From positions 1 through 45,584 of the forward strand of contig JAEULI010000186.1 of the NCBI GenBank assembly GCA_016793845.1: a stretch of DNA of 45,584 bases, read 5' to 3'. The notes below the pieces were generated by a model. The model saw only the letters and a program-made list of their open reading frames with translations, did no database searches and had not been told where the DNA came from. Below, one piece after another: positions 15,170 through 23,885 of this stretch. Position 1 is the first letter of the stretch, and every line of letters begins with the position of its first letter. Source of the DNA: Sphingosinicella sp. GTDB lineage: Bacteria; Pseudomonadota; Alphaproteobacteria; Sphingomonadales; Sphingomonadaceae. A program made the position numbers and the translations under genes.

Positions 15170-17413
15170 ATGAAGGATCAGACACAGCGTATTGCCATGC
15201 TTCGGCACTGCCGGGGCGTTTCGCTGCTGGCACTTGCCGCGGGATTTTCGGCACTGTTGGCGGACCCCGTGCAGGCGGCGCCGGATGCGGCGAACGATGA
15301 ACATTTCGGCATCGAGGAAATCACGGTCACGGCCCGCAAGCGTGAGGAAAAGCTGCAGGACACACCAGTTTCGATCGTTGCCCTCTCCGGCGAGGACATC
15401 GCGCGGCGCCAGATCGTCAGCCTTGCCGACGTCGGCCAGCACGCGCCCAACGTGCAATTCCATGCAAGCGGCGTCGGCGGCCGGAATTCCGGCCAGGCCT
15501 TCATTCGCGGCGTCGGCCAGTCCGACTATCTGCTGACCACCGATCCCGGCATCGGCGTCTATGTCGACGGCGTCTATCTCGCCCGTTCCATGGGCAGCAT
15601 TTTCGATCTGGTGGATATCGAGCGCATCGAGGTGCTCCGCGGCCCGCAGGGCACGCTTTACGGCAAGAACACGATCGGCGGCGCCATCAACATCGTTTCC
15701 ACGAAACCCAGCCTCACCGAGGCTTCGGGCATGGTGGAAGGGCGTGTCGGCCGCTTCAGCCGCCTTGACGTGAAGGCCAAGGCCGAAGTGCCGCTGATCG
15801 CCGACAAGCTCGCCGCGAAGGTGGCGCTGAGCACGCGTGATGCCCAGGGTTTCGGAACACGTCTGCTGACCGGCGAGGAGCAGGGAGGCGAGAACAGCGC
15901 CGCGGTTCAGGCATCGCTGCGGTGGAAGGCCGACGAGGATGTCGAGGTGACGCTGTCTTTCGACAAGACGCGTGTGCGCGAGACCTTCTCGCAGGTGCAT
16001 CTGGAAGAGATTTCGGAGGCGCCGCTTGTCGGGCTCTACAACATGTTCGTCGCGCCCTATGATGCAAGCTACATCACCGAAAATCCCTATGAGAGCTATG
16101 CCACGGGCGGCAACCGGAACGATCTGGATGTCTGGGGTGTCAACGGTACGCTCGAATGGAGCTTCGGCAACACGACGCTGAAATCGATCACCGCCTATCG
16201 CCACCTGAAATCCGTGTTCGAAACCGACCCGGATGGATCGCCGCTGACGATCGTCGATGAGCGGGATGATAATCGCCAGCGGCAGTTCACGCAGGAACTG
16301 CAACTGTCGGGCACGTCCTTCGACGACCGGCTAAAATGGGTGGTGGGCGCCTACTATCTACACGAGAACGCACGAGGTGCGATTGACGTCCTGATCTATC
16401 CGGAACTCTTGCCTGTCATCGGCCTCGATATTTCGCGCCGGATCGAGGCGAAGCAGATCACGCGCAGCACATCGCTCTACGGACAGGCCAGCTACGCGCT
16501 TGCCGATGGCCTCAATGCCACGCTCGGCCTGCGCTACACGCACGAGAAGAAGCGCTACGACACCTCGCTCTATCTGCCGTTTTCCGATGTCTATCTGATC
16601 GATCCGACGCGGCGTTCGCAGGACTGGAACTCGGTATCGCCGCGCTTCGGCCTCGACTACCGGTTGACGCCGGAAGTGATGGTCTATGCCTCGGCGGCGA
16701 GCGGCTTCAAGAGTGGCGGATTCAACGGCCGTTCCTCCACCGCCAATGAGGTACAGCCCTACGCGCCGGAGAAGCTCTGGAGCTATGAACTCGGTCTCAA
16801 GTCCGACTGGCTCGACAACCGGCTGCGCGTCAATCTCGCGGGCTTCTACAACGACTATCGCGATATCCAGTTCATGCTGAGCACCGCCGACGAAGACGGC
16901 GTGCAGGTCGTCGTCGTACAGAACGCGGCGAAGGCGCGCGTGATGGGCGCCGAGCTGGAAGTGACGGCGGCGCCCGCGCCGCGACTGCTGCTGTCCGCCT
17001 CGGCCGGCCTCATCGATGCGGAGTTCACGGATGTCGCGGCGGGCGCCGCGATCACCACGGCGTCGCATTTCGCCTCCACGCCGAAGTTCTCCTCGTCGGT
17101 TTCCGCCGAGTATGGCGTGCCGCTGGGAGACTGGGGCACGTTGACGCTGCGCGGCGACTACAACTATCGCAGCCGTATCTATTACGAGGTCAACAACCTG
17201 CCGGCCGTGACGCAGAACGGCTATGGCCTGCTCAACCTGCAGGCGACGCTCGAACCCGGGGACGGGCGCTATGCGTTGACGCTTGCGATGACCAACGTCA
17301 CCGACAAGCGCTACAAGTCGACCGCCGTCAGCACGCTCGACAGCCTCGGCTTTGCAAGCGCGCAATATGGGCGCCCGCGCGAGTGGTCGCTCACCGTCCG
17401 CGTGCGTTTCTAG
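15170..17413 (+). CDS. TonB-dependent receptor
   Basis: Protein of 747 aa from ATG 15170, which follows a GGGGGAGAG ribosome site. An in-frame upstream ATG at 15077 lies within the operator palindrome region and is less likely. The signal peptide is GVSLLALAAGFSALLADPVQAA, the Ton box FGIEEITVTARKREEKLQDTPVS, the plug end RIEVLRGPQGTLYGKNTIGGAI, and the barrel ends WSLTVRVRF. It leads a four-gene operon. Three small barrel-like envelope proteins follow with a 9-bp gap and then two overlaps. That receptor-first arrangement suggests the three proteins act on or bind the same ligand as it crosses the envelope (inference). Confidence 0.95.
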   Translation: MKDQTQRIAMLRHCRGVSLLALAAGFSALLADPVQAAPDAANDEHFGIEEITVTARKREEKLQDTPVSIVALSGEDIARRQIVSLADVGQHAPNVQFHASGVGGRNSGQAFIRGVGQSDYLLTTDPGIGVYVDGVYLARSMGSIFDLVDIERIEVLRGPQGTLYGKNTIGGAINIVSTKPSLTEASGMVEGRVGRFSRLDVKAKAEVPLIADKLAAKVALSTRDAQGFGTRLLTGEEQGGENSAAVQASLRWKADEDVEVTLSFDKTRVRETFSQVHLEEISEAPLVGLYNMFVAPYDASYITENPYESYATGGNRNDLDVWGVNGTLEWSFGNTTLKSITAYRHLKSVFETDPDGSPLTIVDERDDNRQRQFTQELQLSGTSFDDRLKWVVGAYYLHENARGAIDVLIYPELLPVIGLDISRRIEAKQITRSTSLYGQASYALADGLNATLGLRYTHEKKRYDTSLYLPFSDVYLIDPTRRSQDWNSVSPRFGLDYRLTPEVMVYASAASGFKSGGFNGRSSTANEVQPYAPEKLWSYELGLKSDWLDNRLRVNLAGFYNDYRDIQFMLSTADEDGVQVVVVQNAAKARVMGAELEVTAAPAPRLLLSASAGLIDAEFTDVAAGAAITTASHFASTPKFSSSVSAEYGVPLGDWGTLTLRGDYNYRSRIYYEVNNLPAVTQNGYGLLNLQATLEPGDGRYALTLAMTNVTDKRYKSTAVSTLDSLGFASAQYGRPREWSLTVRVRF

Positions 17414-17422
17414 GCCGCACGC

Positions 17423-17965
17423 ATGGGCCGTGCAGCGACAGGTCTCCGCTATGGCTTGGGCGGGGCTGCGGTGGGCGCATTGGCGATGGTGGCCTTGCTC
17501 GCCATTCCGCCGGTCGACCCGCCGGGAGCGCCGCCGATCCGTACGCGCGCAGCCGATGGGCATTTCGTCGAACGGTTCGAGATTCGGCCGACCGACATCA
17601 TCGCGCATACCAGCGACGGAAGCCTTGGCGTGCAACCCTTTCCGGCGGGGATCGAGCCGGTCGGCGGGCCGGCGGCGGGCAGTTCGGTGCTGACGGCGAA
17701 GCTCAGGAACACAAGCGGCACGGTGATCGGGGTCGCCAGCCGCTACACGCTGACGACGGACAACCCCGATCAGCCGGACCGGCTGTGGGCGCTCGTCATC
17801 ACCCGACGCGGAACGCTCGCCACGAACTGCCCCGCGGACGCGGCGGTGGCCTGCGGCAGCGTGCTGGGAGGAACGGGCACGTTCGCGGCGTTCCGCGGAC
17901 GCCTTGAAGAAACCGCACGCGGCGCCGGCTATGCGCTGACGCTGACAGGCACGGGAAAGCGCTGA
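17423..17965 (+). CDS. Membrane-anchored protein with allene-oxide-cyclase-like motif (1 of 3)
   Basis: Uncharacterised protein of 180 aa. Residues 10-29 (YGLGGAAVGALAMVALLAIP) form one hydrophobic segment without a clear cleavage site, so it is probably anchored in the inner membrane with the rest periplasmic. The C-terminal part holds LGGTGTFAAFRGRLEE (about 148-162). This is the GGTGxFAGxxG turn seen in allene-oxide-cyclase/dirigent-type eight-stranded barrels. C136 and C144 could form a disulphide. It shares the order 'VIGVAS ... WALVI.RRG ... GGTGTFA' with the next two genes, so the three look like diverged duplicates. Its stop overlaps the next start (TGATG). The fold is inferred from the motif; the function is unknown. 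Confidence 0.7.
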   Translation: MGRAATGLRYGLGGAAVGALAMVALLAIPPVDPPGAPPIRTRAADGHFVERFEIRPTDIIAHTSDGSLGVQPFPAGIEPVGGPAAGSSVLTAKLRNTSGTVIGVASRYTLTTDNPDQPDRLWALVITRRGTLATNCPADAAVACGSVLGGTGTFAAFRGRLEETARGAGYALTLTGTGKR

Positions 17966-18666
17966 TGGGCGTGCTGCTCAAAGGGGTGACGGCACTGGCG
18001 GGCGCGCTGGCCGGCGCGGTGCTGGTGCTTGCGGCGCTCTATGCCTTTCCGTTTCGCCACGTGGACCGGACCGAACATGTGCTGCCGGCGTTTCTGGCCG
18101 CCGTGCCCGATCACGAGACCTACCGCCTGCGGCTTTCGGGTGATCTGGTGTCGGTCTCGACGTCGCCGACCCCGGCGATCTTTCCCAATCGGCCGGCGGG
18201 AACGCAGCCGCTCGTTGAGCCCAACGTCAGCATGGGGCTCGCGCTCATCACTCATATTCGGGACGCCGACAACCGGATCGTCGGCTTCGCGACCGAACTC
18301 GAAGCGGCGCACGAGGACAGCAGCTTCCTGCGGGGCCGTCTGATGACGCACACGACGTGGACCGTGGTGCTGCCGGGCCGCGGCGTTCTGTTTCTCTACC
18401 AGACCGAAGACAACTGGACGCTCGTGACCCGCTTTCTGCTGCCAAGCCTCTTGAAGGGGGATCCATGGCATGGCCGCTGGCTTCACCTCAACACGCTGGG
18501 GCCGTCCCCGCAGGGTTACGGCGAGGTCATCGCGGGGACGGGCGTTTTTGCCGGGCGGAACGGGCGTTTTGTGGAAGTCGCCGAGCTGCGCGGCTTTCAG
18601 CCCGACGCGATTTTCGAGGGCGTGATGGACCTGCTGGTTTCGCGCGATCATGTGGAGGGAAAATGA
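17965..18666 (+). CDS. Membrane-anchored protein with allene-oxide-cyclase-like motif (2 of 3)
   Basis: Uncharacterised protein of 233 aa with an N-terminal hydrophobic anchor (about 7-28, VTALAGALAGAVLVLAALYA). The body resembles its downstream neighbour: LALITHIRDADNRIVGFATELEA, then WTVVLPGRGVLFLYQTE, and AGTGVFAGRNGRFVEVAEL near residues 192-210, the last being the AOC/dirigent-like GGTGxFAG turn. ATG 17965 shares one base with the upstream stop, and its own TGA overlaps the next ATG. It probably sits on the periplasmic face of the inner membrane. No catalytic residues can be named. It could be a lipocalin-like ligand carrier or a cyclase, both inference. Confidence 0.7.
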   Translation: MGVLLKGVTALAGALAGAVLVLAALYAFPFRHVDRTEHVLPAFLAAVPDHETYRLRLSGDLVSVSTSPTPAIFPNRPAGTQPLVEPNVSMGLALITHIRDADNRIVGFATELEAAHEDSSFLRGRLMTHTTWTVVLPGRGVLFLYQTEDNWTLVTRFLLPSLLKGDPWHGRWLHLNTLGPSPQGYGEVIAGTGVFAGRNGRFVEVAELRGFQPDAIFEGVMDLLVSRDHVEGK

Positions 18667-19298
18667 TGGCCAAGCGTCTGTGCTCGCTTCTCGCTGCCGC
18701 GCTGCTTCTGGGAGCATCGCAAACCGCACACGCCGACCCGGCCGCGCCGCTGCCCGGCGAGACGGTCCTCTCGTTCTTCGTGCAACTGCCGGATCACGGC
18801 ATCGCGCTGACGACGGGCGGCGCCGTGAAAATGCGGCGCGGGCCGGAGGGTATCGCAGCCCTCGCCGAGCCATCGCTCGACAATACGCTCGCGCTGATCT
18901 GCAAGCTTGCCGATGCCGGGGGCAAGGTTGTGGGCTTTGCCTCGGAGCTGGAGATATTTCCTGCCGATCCTTCCGCGGTCGACACCCGCTGGCCGACAGC
19001 CTGGACCCTCGCCATTCCGGGCCGCGGCATGATCTACCTGCACCAGATCGAACGCTCCGGCCGGCTCGTCACGGATATCGTCGGGCCAACCATGGCAACC
19101 GGAAAACCCTGGTCCGGAGACTGGACCGTCACCACCACAGTCGGCCCGCTGCCCAGCGGCCGGGGCCGGATCGTCGGTGGAAGCGGCGAATTCGCGGATA
19201 TCGCGGGCAGCTTCGTCGAGGTGGATCGGCTGACGCACTATTCCGTCGATGGCGTGCTGACGGGGACCGTGGAACTGCGACTGTTTGTCGAGAAATAG
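18663..19298 (+). CDS. Secreted protein with allene-oxide-cyclase-like motif (3 of 3)
   Basis: Uncharacterised protein of 211 aa with a cleavable signal peptide (LCSLLAAALLLGASQTAHA, cut near residue 24). Unlike its two upstream relatives it is therefore likely soluble in the periplasm or secreted. The body carries LALICKLADAGGKVVGFASELEI, WTLAIPGRGMIYLHQIE and VGGSGEFADIAGSFVEVDRL, matching gene 2 of the trio in order and spacing. ATG 18663 overlaps the preceding stop (ATGA); an adjacent ATG at 18666 is equally possible, with GGAGGG just upstream. The stop is embedded in a strong terminator hairpin. It is the last gene of the receptor operon. Function unknown. Confidence 0.7.
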   Translation: MMAKRLCSLLAAALLLGASQTAHADPAAPLPGETVLSFFVQLPDHGIALTTGGAVKMRRGPEGIAALAEPSLDNTLALICKLADAGGKVVGFASELEIFPADPSAVDTRWPTAWTLAIPGRGMIYLHQIERSGRLVTDIVGPTMATGKPWSGDWTVTTTVGPLPSGRGRIVGGSGEFADIAGSFVEVDRLTHYSVDGVLTGTVELRLFVEK

Positions 19299-19324
19299 CG
19301 TCGGGTCCTGACGGGACCCGACGC
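19298..19324. terminator. Bidirectional intrinsic terminator
   Basis: GCGTCGGGTCC (19298-19308) and GGACCCGACGC (19314-19324) form a perfect 11-bp stem with a 5-nt loop, starting at the last base of the stop codon. The minus strand continues with TATTTCTC. It separates the convergent receptor operon and the autotransporter gene (stop at 19351). Confidence 0.8.
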
Positions 19325-19350
19325 AGTGTGTATCCTTCCGAGGGTCGCGA

Positions 19351-21558
19351 TCAGAAGGCGTGACGGAGGCTGATGCTCCCGCTGAGGCGCGCATCCTCTC
19401 CCTGGCCGAGCATGGTATGGCCGGAGAAGGAAAGAAGCGTCGCGGTGCCGAGCTTAAGATCGAGGTCCGCGCCGAGGCGGCCCCAATTGCGGTCCGCCGC
19501 CGGCGCCGTGACGGTGAAGCTGCCGAGATCGTCCTGGATGAACCCCGAGAGCGTTGCCGCATCCTCATCCAGCCGGTGAACCGCTTCGCCCGACAGGCGG
19601 AGCGTCGCCTTTTCCGAGATGGGGATGCGCGCCGTGCTGCCGAGGCGGAACTCGTTCATCCGGGCCTTGGCCTGCGTTACCGTGAACGGGAAGGCGCCCC
19701 CGGTTTCGGAATAGCCGTCCAGCTTCACCGTGGCATGGCTGAAGGCAAGGTAAGGCGACAATCCGCCCCCGCCGAACCGCAGCATGTCGCGCCAGTCGAT
19801 CCGCCCGCGTATGGCCCAGGCGCGGGCGTCGGTCTTGCCGCTCGACACGTCGATGCCGCTGCCGTTGCGATAGGCGCGGTCTATCGTGACCGACCAGCCT
19901 GCATGATAGCCGGTGAGGGAGAACAGCAGCGGCGTGCCCGCAGGTTGGACGTCGATCTCACCGATGAAATGATAGCCATCGCTCTTGGTTCTGCCGCCCA
20001 GGCTCAGATCCTGTCGGCCGTAGTCATAGCCGCCGCCGAAGCCCACGCGCACCTGCGGGCTCAAATCATGGCATAGGCCAACCTCACCGAGAAACGCGCT
20101 GCGGTCGCGCCGTCCGCCGCCCGCATAGTCCGCGGTGACCCAGCCGCATGTCTTGCCCGATTGCGGGAAATCCATGAGCGGCCGATGGTGCGCGCCGAAG
20201 AGCGTGAGGCTCGCGGCACTGACGATCGAGTGCAGGGTGACACCGCTTTCGGAGACCGATGCGAGATAGTCGACGAGCCCGATGACGCCACTGCCGGGGG
20301 TTGGTGTGGGCGTCGGAGTCGGAGTCGGAGTTGGTGTTGGTGTTGGTGTTGGTGTTGGTGTTGGTGTTGGTGTCGGTGTAGGCGTTGGAGTTGGAGTTGG
20401 AGTTGGAGTTGGAGTTGGAGTGGGCGTCGGCGTGGGGCTGGCGGCGACGCGCGCGATATATTGCTGTGTGGTGCCGTTGATCTGGCCTTTGCCGGTCACG
20501 ACCGTGCCGTCGTCACTGATACCCGTCGCGTCGATAAAGCTGTTCGAACCGACATCGACACCATTGGTCGTGAGCCACTCGGTGATCGTCTGCAGGCCGG
20601 TCGAAGAGGTCCAGCGGACGGCGAGCGTGTCCTGGATCGACGGCACGATCAGTGATGGCTGGCGCGCCGAGCCGACAATGGCGCTGCCATCGGCGTTCAC
20701 CGCGAAGGCGCGACTGTCGTCACCGCCCGGCAGGAGCCCGAGCGAAACCATGCCGTCGTCGTCGGTCCAGCGAAAGGCGAGGCCTTTGTCATCGCTTCCC
20801 TGGGAGAAACCGACCACGGTCGCACCATCGGCGGAAACATCGGTGGCACGGCTGCGCGCGCCGCTATCAGCGCTGTGCGCCGAAACGACGCCGAGCCCGC
20901 GCATACCGTCCTCCAGGGTCCAAACGAACGCTTCCTCGACGCGGGTGGTGAGCCCGCCATAGCCGACGACGACAGCGCCGTCGCGGCTGGCGCGCTGTGC
21001 GATCGAGGAGACGAAACCGCCGCCATTGAGGTCGACCGGACTGCCTTTATCGATCCAGCGTACGGCATGGGTGGCGCTTGTGCTGGTCGTGCTATTGCCG
21101 ACCACCACCCTGCCGTTGCCGGAAATGCCATTGGCGGCGCTGGACTGGAAGACGCCGGCGGTCGGGTTGAGGTGCGTCAGTTCGGTAAGATCGGTGCCTT
21201 CCCAGATCACGGCGCTGGAGCGCGAAGTATAGGTCGATGCGGAGAGGCCGACGATCGCCGAGCCATCGTCGGAGATGCCGCGCGCGAGTACATAGGTGTG
21301 GCCGGCGAGGCCCGGCAGTGCCTGATAACCGGTCGGGGTGATGCGATAGGCGCCGTAGGTGGTCGCATCGACGCGGACGGTGCCGGCGATGGTCGAGCCA
21401 TCGCCCGAGAGATCGGAGAAGGCGACGCCGATGCTGGGTGTCGGCTGGCCGGGAATGTCGGTGTGTCCCGTTACACCCGCCGTCTGCGCGATGCCTGGCC
21501 CCGATGCCGCGATAACCCCCGTGAACACGACGACGCCGACCACTTGTTCCAACCGCAT
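19351..21558 (-). CDS. Autotransporter with HAF repeats and Pro-Thr linker
   Basis: Type V secreted protein of 735 aa. A signal peptide (about 1-25, VVGVVVFTGVIAASGPGIAQT) precedes a passenger (about 27-374) built from at least seven copies of a 'xSxDGxxxVG' HAF-type repeat, such as LSGDGSTIAG, ISDDGSAIVG, ISGNGRVVVG, VSADGATVVG and VNADGSAIVG. Each is usually followed by an AFRWT-like strand, which suggests a propeller-like domain. A (Thr-Pro)n linker (about 375-421) leads to a roughly 285-residue autotransporter barrel ending in SISLRHAF with the expected terminal Phe. ATG 21558 has AGGGAG upstream. It is divergent from the two-component genes, which may control it. The role is unknown; adhesion or a surface enzyme are both possible. 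Confidence 0.85.
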   Translation of the reverse strand: MRLEQVVGVVVFTGVIAASGPGIAQTAGVTGHTDIPGQPTPSIGVAFSDLSGDGSTIAGTVRVDATTYGAYRITPTGYQALPGLAGHTYVLARGISDDGSAIVGLSASTYTSRSSAVIWEGTDLTELTHLNPTAGVFQSSAANGISGNGRVVVGNSTTSTSATHAVRWIDKGSPVDLNGGGFVSSIAQRASRDGAVVVGYGGLTTRVEEAFVWTLEDGMRGLGVVSAHSADSGARSRATDVSADGATVVGFSQGSDDKGLAFRWTDDDGMVSLGLLPGGDDSRAFAVNADGSAIVGSARQPSLIVPSIQDTLAVRWTSSTGLQTITEWLTTNGVDVGSNSFIDATGISDDGTVVTGKGQINGTTQQYIARVAASPTPTPTPTPTPTPTPTPTPTPTPTPTPTPTPTPTPTPTPTPTPTPTPGSGVIGLVDYLASVSESGVTLHSIVSAASLTLFGAHHRPLMDFPQSGKTCGWVTADYAGGGRRDRSAFLGEVGLCHDLSPQVRVGFGGGYDYGRQDLSLGGRTKSDGYHFIGEIDVQPAGTPLLFSLTGYHAGWSVTIDRAYRNGSGIDVSSGKTDARAWAIRGRIDWRDMLRFGGGGLSPYLAFSHATVKLDGYSETGGAFPFTVTQAKARMNEFRLGSTARIPISEKATLRLSGEAVHRLDEDAATLSGFIQDDLGSFTVTAPAADRNWGRLGADLDLKLGTATLLSFSGHTMLGQGEDARLSGSISLRHAF
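20297..20434. repeat. 23-unit hexanucleotide repeat encoding a Pro-Thr linker
   Basis: About 23 tandem 6-bp units of the form GGNGTN occupy this stretch. There are runs of identical GGTGTT (six) and GGAGTT (five) with variants at both ends. On the coding (minus) strand they give alternating Thr-Pro between passenger and barrel of the autotransporter. Because the unit is 6 bp, gain or loss of units changes linker length without a frameshift. Confidence 0.9.
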
Positions 21559-21707
21559 TGACGCTTGCTCCCTGAACTGTCTTGCCAAGGCGGCTTTAGG
21601 GGACGGTGCAGTCGCCCGGCATCCCGCGTTCACGGGAGGCGGCGCCGGCGGGCTGGCGGGAGGCCACCGACGCGGCTATCGAAGGCGGCGATGATCCCGT
21701 CCCGTCC

Positions 21708-23864
21708 ATGCTGACCGCGCTCCTTCGCCGCCCTGCAACAGCCTTTTCGATGCTCGCCGTCGCGGTGCTGCTGGGACATGCGGCTGCGGCTTTGCTGATC
21801 GCGCAATTGCCCCGCGCCAGTTTCGGCGTTGAGGCGATCGAGGACGGCATGATCCGGGTGACAGGTGACGACCGGCGCTATGCGGCCGATGCGCCGGTGG
21901 CTTTCGTCGGCAGCGACGGTCGGGTCCGGCTCGCGCGGGTCATGGAGGATCTCGTTCCCGAACTGGAGCCGCGCGGTTCGAGCTCGGAGATCACGGCCAT
22001 TTATGCGGAGCGCGACAGGATCGCGGCCTTGCTGCGCGAGCCCGGGCTCATGCTGCGATTGCCCGACGGTCGGCAGTTGCCGGCAGCCGTCCGGCCCGGC
22101 CGCATCGAGACCCTGTCGTCAGGTTTCTGGCTCTCGTTCGGCATCGCCTTGTGTTCATCCCTGGCAGGGCTGTGGGCTCTGGTGCTGCGTCCGCGCGAAT
22201 GGGCCGCGCGCATGTTCATGCTCAGCGGCCTCGGGCTTGCCCTTGGCGCGATCACGATCGGCGCGCTCGAACAGGTGAGCCTCGCGACCGGCAGCCGCAC
22301 GCTCTTCTGGATCACGCACATCAACTATCTCTCGGCCTATATCTTCGGCTTCGCGATCGTGGCGCTGTTCGCCCGCTATCCACGGCCGCTGATTGGCAAG
22401 GCCTTGCTCGCCGGTTTTGCCGCTGCCCAGGGTGCGATCTGGGTGATGGGCCTGCTGAAGCTCGATGTGGACATGCTGGGCATCCAGATTTTCGTCGTGC
22501 TTCTTCTGGCGCTGCTCGCGGTGGTTCTGGCAGGCGTGCAGGGATGGCTCTCTCGCTACGATCCCGCACTGCGCGCGTCCTTCCTGCTCATCTGGATCTC
22601 GCTGCTGCTGAGCATGGGCCTGTTTTCGATCGTCAGCCTGATCCCGCAACTCATGGGCTCGCCCGACATCGTGCCGGAGTCCGTCTCTGCGGCGGCGTTC
22701 CTGCTGTTCTACCTTGCGCTCGCCGTTGCCATCGCGCGCTACCGGCTGTTCGATCTCGGCAGCTGGGCCGTGAATGTCGGTCTGTCGGCGCTCGTGCTGA
22801 TCGCCGTGCTGGCGGTCGATCTCGCGCTTGTGTTGATCACGGGCGGCACCTGGACCGTCTCGCTCGCCTTTCTGACCGCAGCCATTCTCTGGCTGCCGCT
22901 GCGTGAACTCGTGCTGCGACGGGCGGAGCGGCGGCGCGACAAGCGGGATCTCCTGCTGCTGCGCGGTGCGAGCGAGGTCGCCTTCGCGCCGCGACCGGAG
23001 CAGCAGACCGTCTTGTGGTCGCAGCTGCTGGACCGTCAGTTCTCTCCGCTGACCATCGCACCTGTGAGTTGCGATGCGGCCGCCATCCGCGCCGATGGAC
23101 GAATTCTGGCGATTCCCTCGCCGCTGGGCGGAACCGGCCTTGCGCTGAGCTATGCGAACCAGGGGCGGCGCTTGTTCAACAGCGAGGACAGATCAGCGGC
23201 GACCGCGCTGGTCGCGTTGGTCGCGGAAATGGTCGATGCCCGCGCAGCCTATGATCGCGGCGCGCGCGCCGAACGCCAGCGCATTGCCCGCGACCTTCAT
23301 GACGATGTCGGGGCGCGGCTCATGACGACGCTCCATCGCGGCGATCTTGAAACCGTTCATGCTGATGTGCGCGAGGCGATGGCCGATATGCGCCTCATCA
23401 TCGATGGCATGTCCGACCAGCCACGCAGGCTCTCGGACATCGTCGCCGACCTACGGCACGAGACGGTGAACCGGCTCGTTCTGGCCCGCATCCACGCGCA
23501 CTGGCCGATCACGGCGGTTTTCGACGATGAGCGGCTGGTCGACGCGCTGCAGGCCCGCGTGCTCCTTTCGGTGACGCGCGAACTGGTGAGCAACGTCATC
23601 CGCCATGCCGGCGCGGGCACCGTGTCGATCCGAGGCGAACTGATCGGCAACAGCCTCTCCCTCTCTGTCCGGGACGATGGCTGCGGCTTCGATGTCGGCA
23701 GCGACGCGATCCTGGGCAATGGCCTGCGCAACACGCGCAAGCGGCTCGAGGAACTTGGCGGGTCGATGGCGGTCCAATCCGGCCCCGGAGGCTCGGTGAT
23801 CGAGATCGGCCTGCCGCTTCCGTCCCGCGAACAGGGGATGTCTGACCGGTCGATGGCCGTCTAG
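21708..23864 (+). CDS. NarL/ComP-type membrane sensor histidine kinase
   Basis: Sensor kinase of about 718 aa. A first membrane helix (AFSMLAVAVLLGHAAAALLIAQL) is followed by a roughly 110-residue extracytoplasmic stretch and about nine more membrane helices. This polytopic sensor is reminiscent of ComP, an inference from layout. The cytoplasmic part has a HisKA_3 dimerisation domain with the phospho-His in ERQRIARDLHDDVGARLM and an HATPase domain with an N box (SVTRELVSNVIRHAG) and G boxes (DDGCGF, GNGLRNTRKRLEELGG). I chose ATG 21708, giving 149 bp to the divergent autotransporter start. GTG 21606 with AGGGGACG upstream is a real alternative that would add 34 residues. The response regulator gene follows after 21 bp. 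Confidence 0.85.
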   Translation: MLTALLRRPATAFSMLAVAVLLGHAAAALLIAQLPRASFGVEAIEDGMIRVTGDDRRYAADAPVAFVGSDGRVRLARVMEDLVPELEPRGSSSEITAIYAERDRIAALLREPGLMLRLPDGRQLPAAVRPGRIETLSSGFWLSFGIALCSSLAGLWALVLRPREWAARMFMLSGLGLALGAITIGALEQVSLATGSRTLFWITHINYLSAYIFGFAIVALFARYPRPLIGKALLAGFAAAQGAIWVMGLLKLDVDMLGIQIFVVLLLALLAVVLAGVQGWLSRYDPALRASFLLIWISLLLSMGLFSIVSLIPQLMGSPDIVPESVSAAAFLLFYLALAVAIARYRLFDLGSWAVNVGLSALVLIAVLAVDLALVLITGGTWTVSLAFLTAAILWLPLRELVLRRAERRRDKRDLLLLRGASEVAFAPRPEQQTVLWSQLLDRQFSPLTIAPVSCDAAAIRADGRILAIPSPLGGTGLALSYANQGRRLFNSEDRSAATALVALVAEMVDARAAYDRGARAERQRIARDLHDDVGARLMTTLHRGDLETVHADVREAMADMRLIIDGMSDQPRRLSDIVADLRHETVNRLVLARIHAHWPITAVFDDERLVDALQARVLLSVTRELVSNVIRHAGAGTVSIRGELIGNSLSLSVRDDGCGFDVGSDAILGNGLRNTRKRLEELGGSMAVQSGPGGSVIEIGLPLPSREQGMSDRSMAV

Positions 23865-23885
23865 ACCGCGATGCATGAGGATGAC

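Noticed and set aside
20297-20434. CRISPR-like or minisatellite array
   Set aside because: Units are 6 bp without spacers and fully coding; it is a hexanucleotide tandem repeat inside a gene.
20282-20962. Plus-strand frame with a long Gly-Val repeat
   Set aside because: It is the complement of the Pro-Thr linker of the autotransporter, whose signal peptide, passenger and barrel are all in the other frame.
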